Notes under the pieces: generated by a model | What the model saw: only the letters and a program-made list of their open reading frames with translations | What the model was told of the DNA's origin: nothing | The model's database searches: none | Assembly (NCBI GenBank): GCA_021803345.1 | Contig: JAJZLS010000008.1 | Span: forward strand, 1 to 64,000 | Reading direction: 5' to 3' | Length of the DNA: 64,000 nt | Source of the DNA: Actinomycetes bacterium | Lineage (GTDB): Bacteria; Actinomycetota; Acidimicrobiia; Acidimicrobiales; Acidimicrobiaceae | Shown: positions 53,901 through 62,551 of the stretch, piece by piece | Layout of the letters: the number at the start of each line of letters is the position of its first letter | How positions within the stretch are numbered: the stretch's first letter is position 1 | Made by a program: the position numbers and the translations under genes

Positions 53901-54518
53901 CTTGGATTATATGTATCTGACCATCCATTAATGGGACTTGAAAGAGCGCTGGCTAGAATGGTAGATTGCTCTATTTCGGAAGCCAGAGACCTGCAAGGGA
54001 CCTCCCGGGCGGATGAAATGATAACTGTTGGAGGGGTTGTCACGTCTGTCAGCCGCAGGTACACCAAGAGAGGGGATCTAATGGGTAATTTCGTTCTTGA
54101 AGATCTCAACTCGTCCATCGAAGTGTTTCTGTTTCCCAGGCAGATGGCTGAGTACGCTGCACTGTTGGAAGAAGATTCCATAGTAGTGGTGAAGGGTAGA
54201 ATTGACTCCCGGGACGACCAGCCAAAGATGGTAGCCCAGGCCATTTCCAAACCGGACTTGGGAAATGGCCTGGGTCAGCCACTAGGAATCAAGATATCGC
54301 TTCAGCAGCTAACGCGGGGCAATCTGATCAAACTCCAAAATCTTCTTCGGGAACATCATGGTGATACGCCGGTGCGAATCTATGTAGAAAATGCGATATA
54401 TGAGCTTCCGGCCGAGTTTAAGGTTAATGACAGGGGCGGATTAATCGGAGAGCTGAGAGTGCTATTTGGAGCTAGCGCGATATTTGACCCTAATAGGACC
54501 GGCGCCCTTACTGCATAA
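50907..54518 (+). CDS. dnaE: DNA polymerase III alpha subunit (DnaE1)
   Basis: A 1203-residue replicative polymerase. The N-terminal PHP domain keeps metal residues (HLHTHTEFSMLDG, ALAITDHGNMYG, ELQDHGI, LATNDSHYN), suggesting retained proofreading as in mycobacterial DnaE1. Polymerase Asp residues are in PDIDMDFD (Asp427, Asp429, Asp431); fingers and helix-hairpin-helix follow; an OB fold is at TVGGVVTSVSRRYTKRGDLMG. ATG 50907 has AAGGAG five bases upstream; GTG 50901 would add two residues. Confidence 0.97.
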   Translation: MAGQGSSHGESFVHLHTHTEFSMLDGAARIKEAVARVKSDSQPALAITDHGNMYGVLDFYKECRSQGINPIIGLEAYMSGGSRFDRPTRRGRMDDTGGESEGGEKLYYHLILLAENNQGYKNLMKLSSDAYLEGYYYKPRVDFELLERYHKGIIATTGCLGGLVLQALLKGDFDQAYKTAGTLQEIFGRESLFVELQDHGIREQRRTNPQLIELARKLNAPLLATNDSHYNSIEDAVAHDALLCVQTGATLADENRFKFHGDQHYLKSAQEMRHLFREIEEACDNSLWIAERAQVEIEFGKPKLPEFPVPIQFQNRPTYEESAAEYLRYLCYQGAERRYGENLSGEVKSRLDYELGVISDMGFSAYFLVVWDLIRYAKENRIRVGPGRGSAAGCCVAYCLGIVDLDPIKYDLLFERFLNPGRIQMPDIDMDFDERYRSDMIRYAAERYGWDRVAQIVTFSTIKARAAVRDAARVLGYPYGIGDKIAKAMPPLIMGRDTPLRACLEPLEGYEDGFNMASELREMYEADPDVKRVIEVAKGLEGLRRQDGIHAAAVVITHEPLTEYLPIQRKPDPSGAADQAPIVTQYEMHGVEELGLLKMDFLGLRTLSIIERALDIIDETTGTRPDIDSIPLDDERTLAMLRDGDSIGVFQLEGRPMRALMRSLAPTSFDDIAALVALYRPGPMAANMHNDYADRKNARKSIDYLHPDLEEILGDTYGLMIYQESVMRVAQKFAGYSLAEADNLRKACGKKIRALIQAEREKFVKGCIDTGYGEQVGTSLFDIIEPFADYAFNKSHSYGYGLVSYQTAWLKANYCVQFLAAILTSVKDDKEKTAIYLSDARDHQIQVMVPDINVSRADFTAIPSELGNGSIRFGMAAVRNVGESVVELIVKERSENGPYQSFIDYCMRVDSIALNKRSVEALIKAGAFDSLGHKRKGLLQVYETVIDRALAKRREIDAGIMSLFDAPDTEEGSVATIEVEIPDVEFEKSDLLAFEKEMLGLYVSDHPLMGLERALARMVDCSISEARDLQGTSRADEMITVGGVVTSVSRRYTKRGDLMGNFVLEDLNSSIEVFLFPRQMAEYAALLEEDSIVVVKGRIDSRDDQPKMVAQAISKPDLGNGLGQPLGIKISLQQLTRGNLIKLQNLLREHHGDTPVRIYVENAIYELPAEFKVNDRGGLIGELRVLFGASAIFDPNRTGALTA

Positions 54519-54675
54519 TGGATATCTAGTATTGTTGCAGGGATTTATTTGAAGGGTGCTTCTGAACAGCTTTGAGGTTGTGGTTGGATCAGGTAGTTAA
54601 CTCAGGCCGCGTTTAGATCTGGTCTTTTCCGACTAAGCTGTAAATAGGTAGATCCTGAGGAGATTCAGTATTACA

Positions 54676-55359
54676 ATGCCCATTAAAGTTTCGACTAAAG
54701 ACACTACTGCACTTGGTGATTCCGAACTAGCCGCCATGGCTGACCTTGCTGAAGAGAATCAATCCGGATTTGACCTTGGGTTTTTATCGAAGCAGCAAGA
54801 GGATTGGGTACTGGTAACTTATGCCCAGTCGGATGACAAGATTGTTGGATATAGTTTTTACACCCTTGAAAGGATTGGTGGAACCCCGGCAATCCTTTTG
54901 GGAATTCTTTCAATTAGATCCGGCGAAGATTGCTCAAAGATTCTGAAGTCAATCATGGCTGACCAGTTTCGCAAAGCTGTACTTGCATTTCCCGATGAGG
55001 ACGTGCTCATAGGGTGCCGGTTGGTTTCTCAGTACGGTTATGAGATTCTTGATTCACTAGAAGATGTAGTTCCGCGGCCTGGTTATAAGCCGACTGGCGA
55101 AGAGCGCGCTTGGGCTAGAAGATTGGCTAAGCGTTTTGGGGCTGAACATCGTCTTGATGATAGATCATTCCTGCTTTCCGGCGAAGGCCATGCTGAGGGG
55201 CATATCGAATTTTCCGACCCATCTCTCAATGGTAAGCATGCATCCTTCGATCACCTGTTTGAACCGATAAACCATGAGAAGTATGACTCGCTATGTGCTT
55301 TCGGCTGGATCCTGGCTGAGGATTTAGCTTCGGCAGCGCGACCCGAAGAAGAGGACTAG
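54676..55359 (+). CDS. Hypothetical protein, possible GNAT fold
   Basis: A 227-residue soluble acidic protein I do not recognise. The central part (VGYSFYTLERIGGTPAILLGILSIR, then SKILKSIMADQFRKAVLAFP) resembles the beta-bulge region of GNAT or acyltransferase-like folds, but the Q-x-x-G-x-G acetyl-CoA motif is absent. A second part holds RRLAKRFGAEHRLDDRSFLLSG. ATG after GAGGAG. It stands alone downstream of dnaE. Confidence 0.75.
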   Translation: MPIKVSTKDTTALGDSELAAMADLAEENQSGFDLGFLSKQQEDWVLVTYAQSDDKIVGYSFYTLERIGGTPAILLGILSIRSGEDCSKILKSIMADQFRKAVLAFPDEDVLIGCRLVSQYGYEILDSLEDVVPRPGYKPTGEERAWARRLAKRFGAEHRLDDRSFLLSGEGHAEGHIEFSDPSLNGKHASFDHLFEPINHEKYDSLCAFGWILAEDLASAARPEEED

Positions 55360-55547
55360 TTTTCGGCCAGGACTGGTTGATCTGGTTCTTCAGGTGGGCT
55401 CCGTGTGCCGCTTTGATGGCTTCCTAATTCAGGGGGATTCCTTTAGAGTGGCGGCACTAGCCATTTTGTCTTATGATAATTTACGTTTCATCGGGCTACT
55501 GTAACCAGCCAAGATACGTTTTGCCTTTCGGTGTCCGTCCGCTTTCT

Positions 55548-55578
55548 GTAACCCCGCCGTGGGACCCCAGTTACGGGG
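55548..55578. repeat. Nested palindrome
   Basis: GTAAC (55548-55552) pairs with GTTAC (55570-55574), or CCCCG (55552-55556) with CGGGG (55574-55578), and TGGG (55560-55563) with CCCA (55566-55569) inside. The two outer pairings are mutually exclusive. Confidence 0.45.
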
Positions 55579-55929
55579 AAGAGTATTTTGTGCTGTTGCT
55601 GCATTTAGTTAGCGTAAGTGTTGCATCTAGAGCTGATACAGGCAAAAGGCGCTTGGTTCTTAGGGACTTCTACCGGAGTATTTACACTGCGTATGCAATA
55701 TAGCCGGAGAGTGCTTGGCTAATTGCCTTATCTCTGAGTTGTCTAGTTGTCAAAATTCTCAAAGTTTTGCCACAATGTTCTAGACCCTGCTGACTAACCA
55801 GGTACCGGTTGCCTGGGCTAGGCATTTCAAAATTCAGGATCTCCTCTACTGACGAACCCTCAGCAATAACTCTGTGATTTAGAAATCCGTACTCAAATAG
55901 GATAGTTTACTTTGAGTGTCATGTAGAGT

Positions 55930-55954
55930 TGACAAATGTAATATATACTTGTCA
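55930..55954. promoter_or_regulatory. Operator-like palindrome before the molybdate/tungstate regulator
   Basis: TGACAA and TTGTCA arms separated by 13 bp containing TATATAC, 28 bp before the regulator's TTG start. TTGACA here may also be a -35 box (17 bp before TCATTT) or TATATAC a -10, so a bound protein would cover the promoter. Confidence 0.5.
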
Positions 55955-55981
55955 TTTTACGCATTGCACGGGGAGAAAGCA

Positions 55982-57016
55982 TTGAGCAATCTGATCGGGA
56001 GATTTCGGAAACAGATGAATCTCTCCCAAGCTGAATTAGCTTCAATGGTCGGGATTTCCAGGCAATCTCTTCACTCAATTGAGCTCAGTCGGCAGGAGCC
56101 GCGAGTATCTATAGCAATCGCGTTAGCTAATGCGCTTGGAGTTGACGTTGAGCAGCTTTTCCCAAGGTCAAGCCAGAGCGGTTTCAAAGTAGAGAACCAA
56201 GTGTCAGCAGAGGAACCTTTTCGGGCTTGCAGGAGTGAAGTCGATGGCCAACAGGTATTTCGTAGGGCAGTCTCGGTTGGATTTGGGCAGGTTCCACTAA
56301 GGGCTGATGTTGTCATGCGAAAAGTTGGCTCAGCTTACAAGTTAGAGGCTGAGCTGGATAGCTCGACGCTTTTTATCGATGGTTGCGACCCAATCTTGGA
56401 AGTCATTTCTAACAAGATCAATGAGGGTAGAGAAAATTTGCGGGTTAGCTGTTTTTACGGCTCCAATGCGAATTCCTTAGACAAATTGAGAGAGGGTTGG
56501 ACACACGGGGCTCTGATGCACGGCAACTCGGAGGAATTGGACCGAATAGAAAATGCTGAGCCGACGGCAGTAATGGTTCCTTTTGGTAATTGGGATCTGG
56601 TTCTCGGTTTTCGTCCAGACAATCCAAAAGGGATCAACACCGACAAGGATTTAGTTAGGGAGGATCTTATTCTGGCTGTCAGGGAGACCGGTTCTGGAGT
56701 AAGGAGCTTTTTAGATCAGTTTTTTGATCGACACGGTGCTGACTCAGAAAGGCTTTCTGCGGCTAAGAGTTTTGGAGATCACTATCAGGTTGCAGCGGCG
56801 ATAACTCTTGGGATGTGCGATGCTGGCGTACTTCCTGTCTCGATTGCCCAAAGTGTTGGCCTCAAATATATTCCGGTCGGCACCCATAGGTCTTCATTTG
56901 TATTTTCCCGATCTGGATATGCGAGAGCCATAGAATCAGGCTTTTTGGATCAATTGTATACTCGGTCGCTCGAAAAAGAACTGACAGCAATCGGTGGCTA
57001 TCAGGTAATTCGTTAG
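55982..57016 (+). CDS. XRE-type HTH regulator with periplasmic-binding-like sensor domain
   Basis: A 344-residue protein: HTH_3 domain at about 1-58 (LIGRFRKQMNLSQAELASMVGISRQSLHSIE) and a cytoplasmic substrate-binding-like domain (COG1910 type, about 110-335; FIDGCDPILEVISN, TAVMVPFGNWDLVLG, VRETGSGVRSFLDQFF). Regulators with this fusion control molybdate or tungstate transporters, sensing the oxyanion or cofactor. The genes that follow fit. TTG start preceded by GGGGAGAAA; the in-frame extension upstream runs through the operator region and is rejected. Confidence 0.88.
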   Translation: MSNLIGRFRKQMNLSQAELASMVGISRQSLHSIELSRQEPRVSIAIALANALGVDVEQLFPRSSQSGFKVENQVSAEEPFRACRSEVDGQQVFRRAVSVGFGQVPLRADVVMRKVGSAYKLEAELDSSTLFIDGCDPILEVISNKINEGRENLRVSCFYGSNANSLDKLREGWTHGALMHGNSEELDRIENAEPTAVMVPFGNWDLVLGFRPDNPKGINTDKDLVREDLILAVRETGSGVRSFLDQFFDRHGADSERLSAAKSFGDHYQVAAAITLGMCDAGVLPVSIAQSVGLKYIPVGTHRSSFVFSRSGYARAIESGFLDQLYTRSLEKELTAIGGYQVIR

Positions 57017-57036
57017 GTGAAAGGATAATTTAATTT

Positions 57037-57945
57037 ATGTTCGGCAAAGCCGAGATTTCGGTTGGCATTTCAAGAAGGCTGCGACTTGCCATAATTTTAT
57101 CATCTGGTTCAATCTTGTTGGCGGCTTGCGGAGGTACTTCGACTTCAGGTACGTCGAATCAGTCCGCAAATACAGGAAAGGTCAATATGTCATACGCTGG
57201 CTCTTTGGTCGGAGCTATGACTAACGATATTTTGCCTCAGTTCAAAAAGAAGACTGGAATCGATGTAGTTGGATATCCGGGGGGATCAGTTGCGTTGGCC
57301 AATCAGATTAAAGAGAAGCTTCGACAAGCTGACCTTTTTCTATCTGCGGTGCCATCGGTGAACTCTATGTTGGAGGGAAAAGCTAACGGCAATATCTTGT
57401 CCTGGTATTCGGATTTAGCCAGTTCGCCACTTGTTATTGGCTACAACCCGAAGTCTAAATTGGGTTCAGAATTGACTGCGTCGAATTGGTATAAGGTGAT
57501 GCAAACACCAGGTTTCAGACTTGGCCGGACTGATCCAAAATTGGATCCTAAGGGCGTGCTCACGGAAACTCTCGTAAGGGAGGAAGCAAAGAAGGTCGGA
57601 GACAGCTCGTTATTCACCAAGATCCTTGGTAGTGCGGAAAACAGCTCGCAAATATTTCCCGAGGAGACACTTGTTGGCAGACTTGAGTCCGGTCAACTTG
57701 ATGCCGGTTTTTTTTATGAGAATGAGGCAAAGCTGGCTAAAATACCATTTATCAAAACGGGAATCAATCTTGGAGCTAATTTTACAATCTCAATTCTAAA
57801 TAATGCCAAAAATCGATCTGGTGCTGTTGCCTTTGTCAACTATCTCTATTCCCCGCAAGGCCAGAAAGAACTTAAAAGTGTTGGCTTGATACCCGATAAA
57901 GCTAAAGTTCATGGCAGCGGGGTCCCTCGAGGTGTGAAGCTGTGA
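57037..57945 (+). CDS. Molybdate/tungstate ABC transporter binding lipoprotein (WtpA/ModA-like)
   Basis: A 302-residue lipoprotein with lipobox LLAAC (Cys31), cut by LspA. The mature protein has VNMSYAGSLVGAM, GYPGGSVALANQIKE, LGRTDPKLDPKGV and GFFYENEAKL. The SYAGSL and TDPKLDP-G segments match WtpA-type oxyanion-binding proteins more than E. coli ModA. Molybdate versus tungstate cannot be decided. ATG start 20 bp after the regulator. Confidence 0.85.
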   Translation: MFGKAEISVGISRRLRLAIILSSGSILLAACGGTSTSGTSNQSANTGKVNMSYAGSLVGAMTNDILPQFKKKTGIDVVGYPGGSVALANQIKEKLRQADLFLSAVPSVNSMLEGKANGNILSWYSDLASSPLVIGYNPKSKLGSELTASNWYKVMQTPGFRLGRTDPKLDPKGVLTETLVREEAKKVGDSSLFTKILGSAENSSQIFPEETLVGRLESGQLDAGFFYENEAKLAKIPFIKTGINLGANFTISILNNAKNRSGAVAFVNYLYSPQGQKELKSVGLIPDKAKVHGSGVPRGVKL

Positions 57946-58071
57946 TTCTGATTGAGCATATGGTTCACGGGCAAATGCCTACAGGTATTTCTGCTTTGCA
58001 TTTATCAATTGACCTGGCCATCTCAAGGATTTCGAGTTGAATGCCAATGTCATCTGGTTGGAGAACGATAG

Positions 58072-59982
58072 GTGTTTGCTAAAACAGCTAATCTGAAGTC
58101 CAGTTCAGGATTGTTTGGCGGATGGTTAGCTGTATATATCGCTCTCCCTTTCTTAGGGTTGATCTATTATGTGGCAACCCATGGATTTGGTAATTCGCCG
58201 GGGGTGCTGCAGGCTGCATATGTGTCAGCGGCAACTGCATCAATTACAACCGCCATTTTGGTTATATTTGGGCTGCCTTTGGCAAGTTATCTCGCTCATT
58301 CCAATTCGCAGAGGGCTGCGGCTATCAGGGTGTTGATTCGACTGCCGTTAGGGATACCCCCTCTGGTGTCCGGAATAATGTTGCTGATTGTCTTCGGGCC
58401 GTATTCCATTATTGGAAGGATTTTCTCCGGCCGTTTGGTCAATTCAATGATTGCTATCGTGCTCGCTCAACTCCTGGTGGAGATGCCCTTTGTTATTGAG
58501 GGATCGCGGGCAGCCTTTGCTCAGCTTGATCCAGAGGTATTTGAGGTTTCGAGTATCCTCGGAATTCCTAATTGGAGAACCTTGGTGGGTATAGAGATTC
58601 CCTTGGCAATAAAGCCCATTAGAACAGCCGTGATGATGGGCTGGCTTAGGGCATTCGGCGAATTCGGGGCTACGGTATTGGTTGCTTACCATCCCACTTC
58701 GCTACCGGTTCTGATATTTACGCAGTTTTCAGGCACGGGATTGACATCTGCGATTTTACCTGTTGGAGCTGTTTTGCTTGTCTCATCTATTGGGGCGTGG
58801 TTGATTAAGCGCATAGCGGTGCCTTCCCGTTTGCTCCTTGACATACCAAGGCGATACAATTTCAACGAGGTTGCTCACGGAGATCTTGTCTCCTGGCAAT
58901 CTCGTTCTGACACCGGCGCTATTTCTTTTAGAGTGGCTGGGAATTTAGGTGGATTTAATCTCGACGTAGCCTCAGATGTACAGGGTAAATCTTTAGCAAT
59001 TACTGGTCCATCAGGAGCCGGCAAGTCTTTAACCTTAAGGGCCTTGGTGGGCTTGCTTCCATCGCTATTGGATCAGGTTCAAATAGGTGAACTCGCTAAT
59101 CCGAAGATAGCTTTTGTTCCCCAGGGCCAGGCGTTATTTGGCCATCTGGATGTAATGGCTCAGTTGGCAATTTCTGCCAGATGGTCCGGCGGGCTGCAAA
59201 GTAGGGATGCTATCGTGTCTCGGATATACCAATGCTCGGAACAGGTGGGTATAACGCATCTTTTAGACAGAGAGATTTCTACTCTTTCCGGAGGTCAAAA
59301 GCAAAGGGTGGCGTTAGCTCGAGCGATAGCTTGCAATCCCGATTTATTGGTACTCGACGAACCTTTTAGTGCACTCGACCGTTCTGAGAGGGATAGGCAG
59401 ATCAGGTTTGTGCGCAAGCTGGTTAAAGATCTGTCTCTTTATCTGATAGTGGTAACCCATGATATTGAGGAAGCGGCGTTTCTTTCAGACTCAGTTGCGA
59501 TAGTTAGGTCTGGAACGGTATTGTCAAGTGGCAATCTTTCGCAACTGGTGAGGGAACCGACTTCAGTTGAGGTGGCAGAAATATTGGGTTATGAAAACAT
59601 CCTCACAAGTGATGCGTTATCAGAGGCGAATAGTTCTTATTTGGCTGACGATCCTAAGGCTTGCGCAGACCTTGAAGCAATTGTGTTCAGAAATTATGGT
59701 CACAATATTAAGCTGGCACTTTCTGCTCAATCAGCTTTGGATTTTCACTTCAACGCCGGAAGTGACGGGTTGGTAATTACGGGAACGTTTCTAGTACAGG
59801 ACTATGTGGATCTGGGTAACCAATCAGTTGTTATTTTGAAGGCATCTGATTTGATATCGCTGGAGTTCAAAACCGTCTTTGACCCGTTTGAGATTGCAAT
59901 CGGATCATGGGTGGATGGTACGATCGAACTTGACCCTGGGCTTACCGCGCTTATCGCAGCTCGTGCTGGAGTAAGCGGTTAA
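58072..59982 (+). CDS. Fused molybdate/tungstate ABC permease-ATPase (ModB-ModC)
   Basis: A 636-residue single-chain transporter. Residues about 15-265 form a permease with about six spans and the EAA-like loop (EVSSILGIPNWRTLVGIEIPLA). Residues about 280-500 are the ATPase: Walker A GPSGAGKS (312-319), Q-loop, signature LSGGQKQRVALARA (from 405), Walker B LLVLDEPFSALD and the His switch VVTHDIEE. A C-terminal beta-rich TOBE-like part ends the chain (ALSAQSALDFHFNA, TVFDPFEIAIGSWVDGTIEL). Usually these are two genes. GTG start after GGAGAACGATAG. Confidence 0.88.
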   Translation: MFAKTANLKSSSGLFGGWLAVYIALPFLGLIYYVATHGFGNSPGVLQAAYVSAATASITTAILVIFGLPLASYLAHSNSQRAAAIRVLIRLPLGIPPLVSGIMLLIVFGPYSIIGRIFSGRLVNSMIAIVLAQLLVEMPFVIEGSRAAFAQLDPEVFEVSSILGIPNWRTLVGIEIPLAIKPIRTAVMMGWLRAFGEFGATVLVAYHPTSLPVLIFTQFSGTGLTSAILPVGAVLLVSSIGAWLIKRIAVPSRLLLDIPRRYNFNEVAHGDLVSWQSRSDTGAISFRVAGNLGGFNLDVASDVQGKSLAITGPSGAGKSLTLRALVGLLPSLLDQVQIGELANPKIAFVPQGQALFGHLDVMAQLAISARWSGGLQSRDAIVSRIYQCSEQVGITHLLDREISTLSGGQKQRVALARAIACNPDLLVLDEPFSALDRSERDRQIRFVRKLVKDLSLYLIVVTHDIEEAAFLSDSVAIVRSGTVLSSGNLSQLVREPTSVEVAEILGYENILTSDALSEANSSYLADDPKACADLEAIVFRNYGHNIKLALSAQSALDFHFNAGSDGLVITGTFLVQDYVDLGNQSVVILKASDLISLEFKTVFDPFEIAIGSWVDGTIELDPGLTALIAARAGVSG

Positions 59983-60020
59983 GAATAAGCCCCGGTATAT
60001 CCCAAGCTGCAGAACTAATA

Positions 60021-60716
60021 TTAATGCTGCCCTCGAAGAATCTGCAGCGTTTTGTCAAGGTGATGATTGATCTCTGCAATTCCCTGGATACCATTTCCGG
60101 ATCTGATTTCCTCGGCAATTTCGCGGTGTTCTTCGATTATCGCTTTGCAGCGTGCCACGTCGTAGGCTTGGATGGTTACTCCCATCCTTAATTGTCTGTC
60201 TCTCATTGCATGATAGAGGTCAATCAGAATAGGATTGTTGGTCGATTCGACAATGCATGAGTGATAGGTGCGGTCAGCTTCCAAGAACGCAGTAGCGTCG
60301 CCTTGGGATAGTGCCATCTCCTGGTTATCGATTGACAGATGTAACTTATCGGCGAGCTCTGGGTTGGGTCCCAAATCAGTGAGTTTTTTTAGCGCGTAGC
60401 ATTCAATCAGACGCCTGGTTTCTATTACAATCTCTACCTCGGTTGCGGATACCGGAACCACCAGGGCACCCTTTTTTGGATAAAGTCTAAGTAACCCTTC
60501 CGTTTCAAGACGGAGGAAAGCCTCTCTAACCGGAGTTCGGGAAATGCCAAGCTCCTGCGCTACTTCGCCTTCGCTAAGTAGATCGGCACCTTTGTATGAT
60601 CCTTGTAATATCATTTTTTTGGTGTAAAGGTAGGCGCGGTTGGTCGCGGTTGAGTCGGATTTAATCCTTTTCCGAGGAGTCCTCGTTTTGACGCGACCCT
60701 TATTGATTTTGTCCAT
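60021..60716 (-). CDS. GntR family regulator (FCD subfamily)
   Basis: A 231-residue regulator: basic N-terminal tail (KTRTPRKRIK), winged helix at about 28-90 (LSEGEVAQELGISRTPVREAFLRLETEGLLRLYPKKGALV) and an all-helical FCD ligand domain with metal-type residues (EADRTYHSCIVE, IEEHREIAEEI, EINHHLDKTL). Ligand and targets unknown; none of its neighbours is an obvious catabolic operon. Confidence 0.9.
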   Translation of the reverse strand: MDKINKGRVKTRTPRKRIKSDSTATNRAYLYTKKMILQGSYKGADLLSEGEVAQELGISRTPVREAFLRLETEGLLRLYPKKGALVVPVSATEVEIVIETRRLIECYALKKLTDLGPNPELADKLHLSIDNQEMALSQGDATAFLEADRTYHSCIVESTNNPILIDLYHAMRDRQLRMGVTIQAYDVARCKAIIEEHREIAEEIRSGNGIQGIAEINHHLDKTLQILRGQH

Positions 60717-60746
60717 TACATTTCCGTATTCTGTTTGGACGACCTC

Positions 60747-60776
60747 ATAGTATTGCAGACTTTAGCAAATTCTCAA
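60747..60776 (-). promoter_or_regulatory. Candidate promoter of the GntR gene
   Basis: On the minus strand TTGAGA (60776-60771), an 18-bp spacer and TACTAT (60752-60747), 31 bp before the start codon. The rest of the 305-bp divergent region (60717-61021) has no gene or clear repeat. Confidence 0.4.
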
Positions 60777-61021
60777 GCAACTTTTAAATTCGAATCTCAG
60801 CTTTCTTTTACCTTTTAATTACAATCCCCGTTTATGGTAAAGGTTATTTCAATAGCGGCCAATACCGAACTTTCGAGGTGGTGTTGAAGCTGTTGGGTGC
60901 GTTATTTTACTTTTAGTGGGCAGAATGGTGCCGAGCGTGGACGGCTTATCTTTAATCCGATTGTTAACGATGAATGCGTGGTGGCCTACCAATTCCCTCA
61001 AAGAAGTGAGATGATGTAGTT

Positions 61022-61486
61022 ATGGATAAAGGTTGGATGTCTAACAGAGCTTCTGACGCAGATCGATCAGAAGTGACTGATATATTGCGGGAATCTGCCG
61101 CCGAGGGGCGCCTGAGTATTGACGAGCTGTCTGATCGGATCCATGAGGCTATGAATTCAAAGACGTATGCTGATTTGCATAGATGTTTGCGGGAACTGCC
61201 TCAATATGATACATACAAACCGTGGCAAAAGCAGAATGATTTTTATAATCCGTGGCAAAAGATCAAGCGGGAAGACGTTGAAATAGTTGGTCACGCCCCT
61301 CTGGTGCGTTCCAGGCGCCTAAAGATTTTAATGCCGGTGCTGATTGGATTAGTGGTTCTTGCTGTAATGAGTTCACTTAGTGGAATAGTTGCCGGGGTTT
61401 TACTGTTTCCTTTCAGGTTGATTTTCTATATCGCATTAGTCACCGTAGTTGTCAGGGTGTTTCGGTTCTTTACTAGACGCAAATAG
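61022..61486 (+). CDS. DUF1707 membrane protein
   Basis: A 154-residue protein with an N-terminal DUF1707 (RASDADRSEVTDILRESAAEGRLSIDELSDRIHEAMNSKTYADL), a linker holding a near-repeat (KPWQK, QNDFY, NPWQK), and two hydrophobic spans (about 101-122 and 126-147). DUF1707 proteins are actinobacterial and often bear a membrane or stress-related C-terminus; function unknown. ATG start. Confidence 0.85.
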   Translation: MDKGWMSNRASDADRSEVTDILRESAAEGRLSIDELSDRIHEAMNSKTYADLHRCLRELPQYDTYKPWQKQNDFYNPWQKIKREDVEIVGHAPLVRSRRLKILMPVLIGLVVLAVMSSLSGIVAGVLLFPFRLIFYIALVTVVVRVFRFFTRRK

Positions 61487-61716
61487 TATTTTAAGCTATC
61501 TGACATTCCTATGGAAGCATTGCCAGACCTATCACCCTAAAAGGAATCAGCTGATTTATCTAAAGGAATGAGGTCAAAAGTTTCCCGTTGGGGATTTGAA
61601 CTCTGTCCAACCTGTTACTTACCAGCATCGAAGTGCTATTTGTATCGGCGCAGGCTGTGTATTTGAGATACAGCTGGTTGCAAAGCACAAACGACGGTGA
61701 TTTAAAAGAGCCAAGG

Positions 61717-62505
61717 TTATTCAGTGGTTTCTGGATCGAAGACCGATTGGCCATGTTCGGCCTTGATTGGGCGGTGCCCAGATGAATCTTTGAGAGCTGC
61801 AGATGGTTCTAAACTTCTTTGTGCAACCACCTTTTCTGCCTTTCTGGTCAGCTTTTCCGGCAATAAACCGGCTGCAACCTTCTTACAATAGCCCGCATGT
61901 GGCTTTGCCAGAACCACAACCAGATATTTAGGAATGAACCCTAAGATTTCAGCAATTTCCTTTTGGCTGTTCAGTGGCCTGTCGATACGGTCAAAAAGAT
62001 AGTTCTCCTTCTCATTCCCGAGCGGCAATGAGGCTATTATTGGACCCCAGGGAAAACTAATTGTAACTTCGCCGTAACTGTTCTTTCGTATTGCCTGGCG
62101 CTTTGACAATTCGACGATGGTGATCGAGGGAGAATTGCCAGATACTTGACTATAGGAGATAGATGGACCGTTGAAGCCCAATAGGGGTAGGTTTTCGGGA
62201 GCACGCGACTGGTCACATATGGCAGCAATCTGCCGTTTTTTTCTCAGTTGGCCGACCGGATTTGCGGAATTGATTTCGATAAGCTCCGGGCGTCCCGGGT
62301 CTGCCAACAGATTGGCTTGGCTGGTTTCGAGATCCCATAATGTAAATGGTGTAAAGCCTAAGTTATTTAAACTGGCTGCGTCAATTTCGAACCTGAGTAA
62401 TGCGTTAGTTGCAAGGTTGGCTGCCACAATCTCATTGCCGTAATGAGCCATTAGCGCCACGCGCAAAGTCTTGTCTAGGTCCGTATGAAGTTGAGTTGAA
62501 GTCAT
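61717..62505 (-). CDS. Hypothetical protein upstream-adjacent partner of the YyaL-like gene
   Basis: A 262-residue protein with no recognised domain. It seems soluble and of mixed alpha/beta character (LRVALMAHYGNEIVAANLATNALLRF, TFWDLE-like segment, SFPWGPIIASLPLG, IPKYLVVVLAKPHAGYCKKV) with a basic, probably disordered C-terminus. ATG start 47 bp after the YyaL-like stop on the same strand, so the two may be one operon. Confidence 0.7.
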   Translation of the reverse strand: MTSTQLHTDLDKTLRVALMAHYGNEIVAANLATNALLRFEIDAASLNNLGFTPFTLWDLETSQANLLADPGRPELIEINSANPVGQLRKKRQIAAICDQSRAPENLPLLGFNGPSISYSQVSGNSPSITIVELSKRQAIRKNSYGEVTISFPWGPIIASLPLGNEKENYLFDRIDRPLNSQKEIAEILGFIPKYLVVVLAKPHAGYCKKVAAGLLPEKLTRKAEKVVAQRSLEPSAALKDSSGHRPIKAEHGQSVFDPETTE

Positions 62506-62551
62506 TATGGTTCCCGCTGCGCTTCGATAAATTATTGGTTATATTGTTTGC

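Larger units (their letters stand above)
55360..55981. other. Long gene-free region before the molybdate/tungstate locus
   Basis: No credible gene in these 622 bases; the one open frame of 76 codons (55473-55703) has no ribosome site or protein-like pattern. It holds the nested palindrome at 55548-55578, a CCAGG/CCTGG hairpin at 55798-55816 and the operator-like repeat at 55930-55954. No known molybdenum-cofactor riboswitch core could be traced by eye. Confidence 0.5.

Noticed and set aside
55473..55703. 76-codon open frame in the region before the molybdate/tungstate locus.
   Set aside because: No ribosome site, no protein-like pattern, and it overlaps the nested palindrome.
61585..61660. 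GGGGATTTGAACTCTG on the plus strand resembles the T-arm of a minus-strand tRNA.
   Set aside because: The would-be T-stem does not pair, and no acceptor stem or anticodon arm could be built.
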